Assembly (NCBI GenBank): GCA_017469955.1 | Contig: JAFUFJ010000016.1 | Location: 124,001-188,000 of the forward strand | Length of the DNA: 64,000 nt | Reading direction: 5' to 3' | Source of the DNA: Prevotella sp. | GTDB taxonomy: Bacteria; Bacteroidota; Bacteroidia; Bacteroidales; Bacteroidaceae | Shown: positions 58,874-64,000 of the stretch, one piece after another | Numbering within the stretch: position 1 is the stretch's first letter | Layout of the letters: every line of letters starts with the position of its first letter | The notes under the pieces: model-generated | Seen by the model: the letters and a program-made list of their open reading frames with translations, nothing else | What the model was told of the DNA's origin: nothing | Database searches by the model: none | Position numbers and translations under genes: made by a program

Positions 58874-61387
58874 ATGATTTATCCGCACAACTTCGAAAGC
58901 AAAATAGGATTTGGCGAGATACGTTCGCTGCTCATCGAGCGCTGTCTTTCGAGCCTTGGACGTGAGAAAGTAGAGTCGCTAAGCTTCTCCGACGATGCCG
59001 AAACCATCAACATGTGGCTCGACCAGGTGCGTGAATTTCGCCGGTTGAAGGAAGAACATGACAACTTCCCCCTGGCTGGTTTCTATGACGTGAGGCTGAG
59101 TGTCGGGCGAATCAGGATAGAGGGAACCTACATGGAGGAGGAAGAACTGTTCGACCTTAAGCGGTCTTTGGAGGCCATACAGGCCATTGTCGACTTCCTC
59201 TCAGATGCCACTTATCCGGCACTTTATTTGCTCACCGAGGGCATAGAGACCTTCCCTCATCTGGTCAAACGTATCGACGAAATACTTGACAAGTACGGAA
59301 GAATCAAGGATGAGGCATCGAAAGAACTGGGCGAGATACGTCGCGAACTGGCTAAGACCGAAGGGAGTATCTCGACAACTCTGAACAGGATACTGCGTGC
59401 AGCTCAGAGTGACGGACTTGTTGAGAAAGACACCACGCCCACTATGCGCGACGGACGTCTGGTGATACCCGTGGCTCCCGGGCTTAAACGGCGCATCAAG
59501 GGCATCGTACATGACGAGTCGGCTTCTGGAAAAACGGTGTTTATCGAGCCTGCAGAGGTGGTGGAAACCAACAACCGCATTCGTGAACTTGAGAACGACG
59601 AACGGCGCGAGATCATACGTATCCTGACCGAATTCAGCAAGCAGGTGCGCCCGGCAGTGCAGGAAATCATCGACTCCTGCCGGCTTTTGGCCGACATTGA
59701 TCTCATCCAGGCTAAGGCAGCCCTGGCAGAACGCATTCGCGCCATCGAGCCAGAGGTGAGGAAGATGCCCGGCATGGACTGGATACATGCCACGCATCCC
59801 TTGCTGCAACTGGCCTTTGAAAAGCAACATCGCAGCATTGTTCCCTTAGACATCAGCCTCTCAAAGGAAAGCCGCCTGCTCATCATTTCGGGACCAAACG
59901 CAGGCGGAAAGTCGGTGTGTCTGAAGACGGCAGGACTGCTTCAATATATGCTTCAGTGTGGGTTGTCGGTGCCAATGAGCGACCGTTCTCAGGCAGGAGT
60001 GTTTGGAAACATCATGATAGACATCGGCGACGAGCAGAGCATAGAGAACGACTTGTCGACGTATTCCTCCCATCTGACCAACATGAAGCAGATGATCCGG
60101 CATGCCGACAGCCATACTTTACTGCTTATTGACGAGTTCGGAACGGGCACGGAACCCATGATAGGCGGAGCCATTGCAGAGGCCGTACTGCAGCAGTTCT
60201 GGCAGAAGAGGGCCTTTGCCATCGTCACAACTCACTATCAAAACCTGAAACAGTTTGCCGAAAGCCATGCGGGTGTGACCAACGGAGCCATGCTCTATGA
60301 CCGTCATCAGATGCAACCGCTCTTCCAATTGGCTATCGGTCAGCCCGGTTCTTCTTTCGCAATTGAGATAGCAAGGAAAATAGGCTTGCCCGAGGAGGTC
60401 ATCAATGATGCCGGGAAAATAGTAGGAAGCGAATATATACAGAGCGACAAGTATCTGCAAGATATCGTGCGTGACAGGCGATATTGGGAAGGAAAGCGCC
60501 AGACAATCCATCAGCGAGAGAAGGACATTGAGCGAGCAATAGCCCGATATGAAACCCATCTCGACGACATCGAACGCAGCCGAAAAGACATCTTGCAAAA
60601 GGCTCGCGAGCAGGCAGAGGAACTGTTGCGCGAGACCAATAGGCGCATTGAGAACACGATACGCGAGATAAAAAAGGTGCAAGCAGAGAAAGAAGCAACC
60701 CGAAATATCCGCGAAAGACTCAAGGAATTCGAACAGAACATCACCGATTCAAGGAACGGTCTGATGAGCGATGAGGACTTTGAAAGGAAGCTTCAACAGA
60801 TGAACGAGCGTAAGGAACGGCGCCAAAAACGCAAGGAAGAGAAAGCCAAGAACGACAAAGAACGGTCTCTGCATGCTGCCGATGCTCAGAATTCTGTGGA
60901 AAAAGAAGTGGAGAAACCGCTCGCAGTCGGCGATACGGTGCGCATCAAGGGGCTGCTGTCAGTCGGAGTAATCGAAGCTCTCAGCGGAAAGACTGCCAGC
61001 GTCATCTTCGGAGATATGCGCACAAAAATGAGAATTGAACGTCTTGAACGGGCTGCGAAACCCAGAGAAGAGACGCTGAAAGAGTCGCTGCAGGCCGTGA
61101 AAGTGAGCCGAATGACCCGTGAAACCATTGACGATCGGCGCAAGAATTTCCATCAAGACATCGACGTAAGGGGACTGAGAGGAGACGAAGCCCTCAATCA
61201 AGTGCAATACTTTATTGACGATGCCATCCTTGTTGGCATGCCCCGCGTCAGGATTCTCCATGGAAAAGGCAATGGCATCCTGAAGCAACTCATCAGACAA
61301 TACTTGGCAACGGTTCCTAATGTGACCCATTTTGCCGACGAGCATGTACAGTTTGGCGGGGCAGGCATCACCGTAGTTGACTTTTAA
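58874..61387 (+). CDS. mutS2: MutS2 family ATPase/nuclease
   Basis: An 837-residue protein. N-terminus MIYPHNFESKIGFGEIRSLL is typical. It has a core/lever helical region, the ABC-type ATPase with Walker A ISGPNAGGKSV (near 340) and Walker B LLIDEFGTGTEP (near 418), a coiled-coil clamp (about 520-650) and a C-terminal Smr nuclease domain (DIDVRGLRGDEALNQVQYFI, VRILHGKGNGILKQLIRQYL). MutS2 affects recombination and, in Gram-positives, rescue of collided ribosomes. Length is normal. The promoter suggests a leaderless transcript. Confidence 0.97.
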   Translation: MIYPHNFESKIGFGEIRSLLIERCLSSLGREKVESLSFSDDAETINMWLDQVREFRRLKEEHDNFPLAGFYDVRLSVGRIRIEGTYMEEEELFDLKRSLEAIQAIVDFLSDATYPALYLLTEGIETFPHLVKRIDEILDKYGRIKDEASKELGEIRRELAKTEGSISTTLNRILRAAQSDGLVEKDTTPTMRDGRLVIPVAPGLKRRIKGIVHDESASGKTVFIEPAEVVETNNRIRELENDERREIIRILTEFSKQVRPAVQEIIDSCRLLADIDLIQAKAALAERIRAIEPEVRKMPGMDWIHATHPLLQLAFEKQHRSIVPLDISLSKESRLLIISGPNAGGKSVCLKTAGLLQYMLQCGLSVPMSDRSQAGVFGNIMIDIGDEQSIENDLSTYSSHLTNMKQMIRHADSHTLLLIDEFGTGTEPMIGGAIAEAVLQQFWQKRAFAIVTTHYQNLKQFAESHAGVTNGAMLYDRHQMQPLFQLAIGQPGSSFAIEIARKIGLPEEVINDAGKIVGSEYIQSDKYLQDIVRDRRYWEGKRQTIHQREKDIERAIARYETHLDDIERSRKDILQKAREQAEELLRETNRRIENTIREIKKVQAEKEATRNIRERLKEFEQNITDSRNGLMSDEDFERKLQQMNERKERRQKRKEEKAKNDKERSLHAADAQNSVEKEVEKPLAVGDTVRIKGLLSVGVIEALSGKTASVIFGDMRTKMRIERLERAAKPREETLKESLQAVKVSRMTRETIDDRRKNFHQDIDVRGLRGDEALNQVQYFIDDAILVGMPRVRILHGKGNGILKQLIRQYLATVPNVTHFADEHVQFGGAGITVVDF

Positions 61388-61465
61388 TATCGCCCTTCTC
61401 AGATGAAAAGTTGCACGGCTTTACTGCCGAAATAGTTGTAATTTGGATTGAAGACACCATCATCT

Positions 61466-62188
61466 ATGCGGATAAAGACATTGATATTTCTACTGTTGAT
61501 CTGCCCTTTGGCCCATTCGCAGAGCGCAAAGGCAGTGCAGGATGATAAGTCAGGAAAGTGGCAGGCCGGCAGTTTGATGACTCGAGAAATGGTCGAAAAG
61601 ACAGGTCTCGATAATTGTTTCCGGGCAGATACACTGTCGGAAGACGTCTTTGCCCGCATGAAAGGCCGTTCATATCCTGCCGGATGTCCGATAGAAAGAT
61701 CACAGCTCCGCTATTTGCGGCTGCTGCATTATAATAAGGAGGGGGAAATAAGACGGGGAGAAATGGTGTGCAACGTTGCCATCGCCACCGACCTTCTGGA
61801 GATATTCCGTGAGCTCTATGTCCATCGATATCCTATTGAACGAATGATGCTTGTTGATAATTATGATGCTGATGACGAACGTTCGATGTGCGACAACAAT
61901 ACATCTTGTTTCTGCTATCGCCACGTGGCTGGGACGAAAAAACTGTCAAAGCATGCCCAAGGGCTGGCCGTTGACATCAACACCTTATACAATCCTTATG
62001 TTAAAACACGCAGTGACGGAACGCTGATAGTCCAGCCTTCTAAGGCGCTTCGCTATGCTAATCGTGCGAAATCTTTTCCCTATAAAATCGAAAAGGGAGA
62101 CCTCTGCCATCGTCTTTTCCTGCAACACGGCTTCACATGGGGAGGATCTTGGCGTTACAGCAAGGACTACCAGCACTTTGAAAAGTAG
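61466..62188 (+). CDS. M15-family D-Ala-D-Ala carboxypeptidase-like protein
   Basis: A 240-residue exported protein (signal MRIKTLIFLLLICPLAHSQS). The M15 zinc-peptidase core is visible: SKHAQGLAVDINTLYNPY (SxHxxGxAVD zinc motif) and KDYQHFEK at the end (His ligand). A substrate-like RHVAGTKKLSKHA region precedes it. It should cut peptidoglycan peptides. The ATG at 61466 is preferred over the in-frame TTG at 61448 because the signal peptide begins there. 78 bp after mutS2. Confidence 0.88.
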   Translation: MRIKTLIFLLLICPLAHSQSAKAVQDDKSGKWQAGSLMTREMVEKTGLDNCFRADTLSEDVFARMKGRSYPAGCPIERSQLRYLRLLHYNKEGEIRRGEMVCNVAIATDLLEIFRELYVHRYPIERMMLVDNYDADDERSMCDNNTSCFCYRHVAGTKKLSKHAQGLAVDINTLYNPYVKTRSDGTLIVQPSKALRYANRAKSFPYKIEKGDLCHRLFLQHGFTWGGSWRYSKDYQHFEK

Positions 62189-62206
62189 GCAATCAGATGC
62201 AGAAGG

Positions 62207-62998
62207 CTACTTGATCTCGATGTCTCGGCGCACGTTTTCGCGGATCTTTTTCAGATAATCCTTCATGCCGTCGGCATCCTTCTGGTCGATAATGTTGAGG
62301 AGTTCCTTGAGCTCTGTGCGTATTTGAGCAACTTGTTCGTGTGTATAGGGATTGAAAAGTATCTCCTGTAGCAGATATTCGTCTTCGTTTAATACTCCTT
62401 TTGCGATGCTCATGTGGCGTTTGAATGTCGTGCCAGGTGCATCTTGATGCTTCATGACTGCAGCGAAAACAAACGTCGATACGAATGGGATTGACAAGGA
62501 GTATGCCACAGTCTGATCGTGCTCTTCGAAGGAGTATTCATAGATGTTCAGCCCTAAGCGGCTGTATAAGTCGCGAAAAAAGATGCGCCCCATGTAGTCG
62601 CCTTCATTGATAATAATGGCGTTTTCCTCTGACAGTTGGTTCAGATTGGCAAAGGTTGGTCCGAACATCGGGTGGGTTGATACGTAAGGATGGCCACATT
62701 TCTCATAGTAATCCCTTAGTCCGGTTTTGACAGAAGCGATGTCGGAGAGGATGCAATCCTTGGGCAAATAGGGCAAGATCTCATTGAATGCTTGCAGAGT
62801 ATACTTGACTGTCACGGCATTGATGACCAGTTGAGGTGCAAATGAATGTATCTCATTCAGGTCGGTAAAGCGCTGGCAATTGTAGGTGAACCGCATGCGA
62901 AGAGGGTCTTTTTCATAGACAGCTATCTCGTGGTCGAAGCTCAAAAGATCGATGAAAAACGACCCCATCTTGCCGGCTCCAAGTACTAATATCTTCAT
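62207..62998 (-). CDS. tyrA: Prephenate dehydrogenase
   Basis: A 263-residue enzyme of tyrosine synthesis. MKILVLGAGKMGSFFIDLLS is the NAD-binding motif, followed by ILSDIASVKTGLRDYYEKCG and the conserved HPMFGPTFANLNQL with catalytic His and the HPMFGP motif. EEHDQTVAYSLSIPFVSTFV follows. It begins one base after the stop of the upstream DAHP synthase/chorismate mutase, so the two share a transcript. Confidence 0.93.
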   Translation of the reverse strand: MKILVLGAGKMGSFFIDLLSFDHEIAVYEKDPLRMRFTYNCQRFTDLNEIHSFAPQLVINAVTVKYTLQAFNEILPYLPKDCILSDIASVKTGLRDYYEKCGHPYVSTHPMFGPTFANLNQLSEENAIIINEGDYMGRIFFRDLYSRLGLNIYEYSFEEHDQTVAYSLSIPFVSTFVFAAVMKHQDAPGTTFKRHMSIAKGVLNEDEYLLQEILFNPYTHEQVAQIRTELKELLNIIDQKDADGMKDYLKKIRENVRRDIEIK

Positions 62999-62999
62999 G

Positions 63000-64000
63000 T
63001 TATTTATTGATTATTTCTATTTGTTGTCGTACAGATTCTTCATGAACATTCTCAAAGACCTTGGCAACGAACTCTGGTGCCATGCCAAGCAGTGAGCCTT
63101 GTGCCCCGCGTTTCTCGAGGATTTCGTTGTAGCGTGATGTCTGTAGCACGGTCATGTTGTGCAGTTTCTTGTATTGACCAATTTCCCTACAGACGCGCAT
63201 TCGTTGTGAAAGCAGTTCCATTAGCTGGTTGTCAAGGTTGTCAATCTGGTGTCTTAACTGTGTGATGCCTTCTGTTTGCTCTGTATGGTCACGGATGGTC
63301 AAGATGGAAAGTATATAGTCGAGCACGTCAGGTGTCACCTGTTGCTTGGCGTCACTCCACGCTTTGTCAGGGTCGCAATGGCTCTCTACGATGAGACCGT
63401 CGAAGCCTAAGTCCATTGCCTGTTGGCAGAGTGGTGCGATTAATTCGCGGCGTCCGCCGATGTGACTTGGGTCGCAGATGAGGGGCAAGTCTGGTATACG
63501 GCGTCGCAGTTCGATAGGAATCTGCCACATCGGAGCGTTGCGGTAGATCTTCTTGTCATAGGAAGAAAATCCGCGATGGATAGCTCCAAGGCGCTGAATG
63601 CCCGCCTGGTTAAGGCGTTCCATGGCTCCTATCCACAGTTCAAGGTCGGGATTTACGGGGTTCTTTACAAAGACTGGCATGTCAGTTCCCTTAAGACTGT
63701 CGGCCAGAGCTTGCATGGCAAATGGATTAGCTGTGGTACGTGCGCCGATCCAAAGGATATCGATTCCGTATTTCAAGGCAAGTTCAACATGCTCGGGAGT
63801 GGCCACTTCGGTGGAGATCAGCATGCCTGTTTCTTTTTTTACTTCTGCCATCCATGGCAGTGCTTTCTCTCCGCAGCCTTCGAAACCTCCTGGCTTTGTG
63901 CGCGGTTTCCATATGCCGGCCCGGAAGTTGTGGCACCCTTTTTGTGCCAGTTCGCGTGCGGTGGTGAGGGTTTGTTCTTCGGTTTCTGCGCTGCATGGGC
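63000..64000 (-). CDS. Bifunctional DAHP synthase/chorismate mutase, 5' end outside window
   Basis: The minus-strand frame is open to the window edge, so the gene continues beyond 64000. Upstream of MAEVKKETG the frame reads PCSAETEEQTLTTAREL and GCHNFRAGIWKPRTKPGGFE, the type I beta DAHP synthase N-terminus. ANPFAMQALADSLKG, LPLICDPSHIGGRRELI and GLIVESHCDPDKAWSD complete it. The last ~95 residues (ITQLRHQIDNLDNQLMELLS, RMRVCREIGQYKK) are an AroQ chorismate mutase. Together they channel into tyrA, the adjacent gene. Confidence 0.95.
   Translation of the reverse strand, partial: PCSAETEEQTLTTARELAQKGCHNFRAGIWKPRTKPGGFEGCGEKALPWMAEVKKETGMLISTEVATPEHVELALKYGIDILWIGARTTANPFAMQALADSLKGTDMPVFVKNPVNPDLELWIGAMERLNQAGIQRLGAIHRGFSSYDKKIYRNAPMWQIPIELRRRIPDLPLICDPSHIGGRRELIAPLCQQAMDLGFDGLIVESHCDPDKAWSDAKQQVTPDVLDYILSILTIRDHTEQTEGITQLRHQIDNLDNQLMELLSQRMRVCREIGQYKKLHNMTVLQTSRYNEILEKRGAQGSLLGMAPEFVAKVFENVHEESVRQQIEIINK

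Overview
This window looks like chromosomal DNA of a Bacteroidales bacterium, most likely in or near Prevotellaceae. The evidence is near-50% GC, many promoters of the Bacteroidetes type (TTTG at -33, TAnnTTTG at -7), a C-terminal type IX secretion sorting domain, an UpxY antiterminator, and several families largely confined to this phylum (DUF4199, DUF4924, and probably DUF6048 and DUF6452). The genus is an inference.

Layout. 1-7.2 kb: end of an outer-membrane barrel gene, then a minus-strand sugar-nucleotide region (FdtB-like aminotransferase, FemAB-like acyltransferase, FdtA-like ketoisomerase, acyltransferase 3, purT, a small protein resembling sigma region 4, rfbB) and an overlooked 57-residue membrane protein. 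7.2-16.4 kb: housekeeping genes (phosphodiesterase, cytidylate kinase-like protein, MATE pump, bcp, subtilase, xseA/xseB, ilvE, trmB). 16.5-20.8 kb: a GH92 mannosidase fused to a zinc-peptidase-like domain, and a GH53 galactanase. 21.1-29 kb: a five-gene plus-strand operon with a vWA-like lipoprotein, a four-helix membrane protein, a tubulin/FtsZ-like protein, a 1157-residue actin/Hsp70-like protein and a membrane-anchored zinc ribbon. I consider this the candidate undescribed system: a tubulin-fold and an actin-fold NTPase in one operon with envelope-anchored partners. 29.2-35 kb: upxY, prfC, rfbD, DUF4924, a LysE exporter and a ROK sugar kinase. 35-44 kb: a giant CotH/lamin-tail surface protein, ClC channel, Sua5 and fmt. 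44-51.3 kb: MATE pump, rmuC, Crp-type regulator, apbE, two lipid- or envelope-associated hypotheticals, glycosyltransferase 2 and DUF4199. 51.7-52.2 kb: SRP RNA and tRNA-Thr, with a duplicated tRNA 3' end. 52.3-64 kb: exonuclease/phosphatase-fold protein, ZIP transporter, exported flavin reductase, a CopA-like ATPase with a missing nucleotide-binding domain, a barrel protein, tRNA-Ser, mutS2, an M15 peptidase, tyrA and a DAHP synthase/chorismate mutase cut by the window end.

Non-coding structure is rich. Seven intergenic copies of a 106-107 bp palindrome occur, and two of them bracket the tubulin/actin operon. Three other short arrays with a 22 bp period lie at 4.3, 44.1 and 51.5 kb. The fmt promoter is duplicated in tandem with an 88 bp period. 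Several genes (MATE at 9.7 kb, fmt, mutS2) have the -7 box exactly four bases before the ATG, which predicts leaderless mRNAs.

All family assignments were made by reading motifs; no database search was run.
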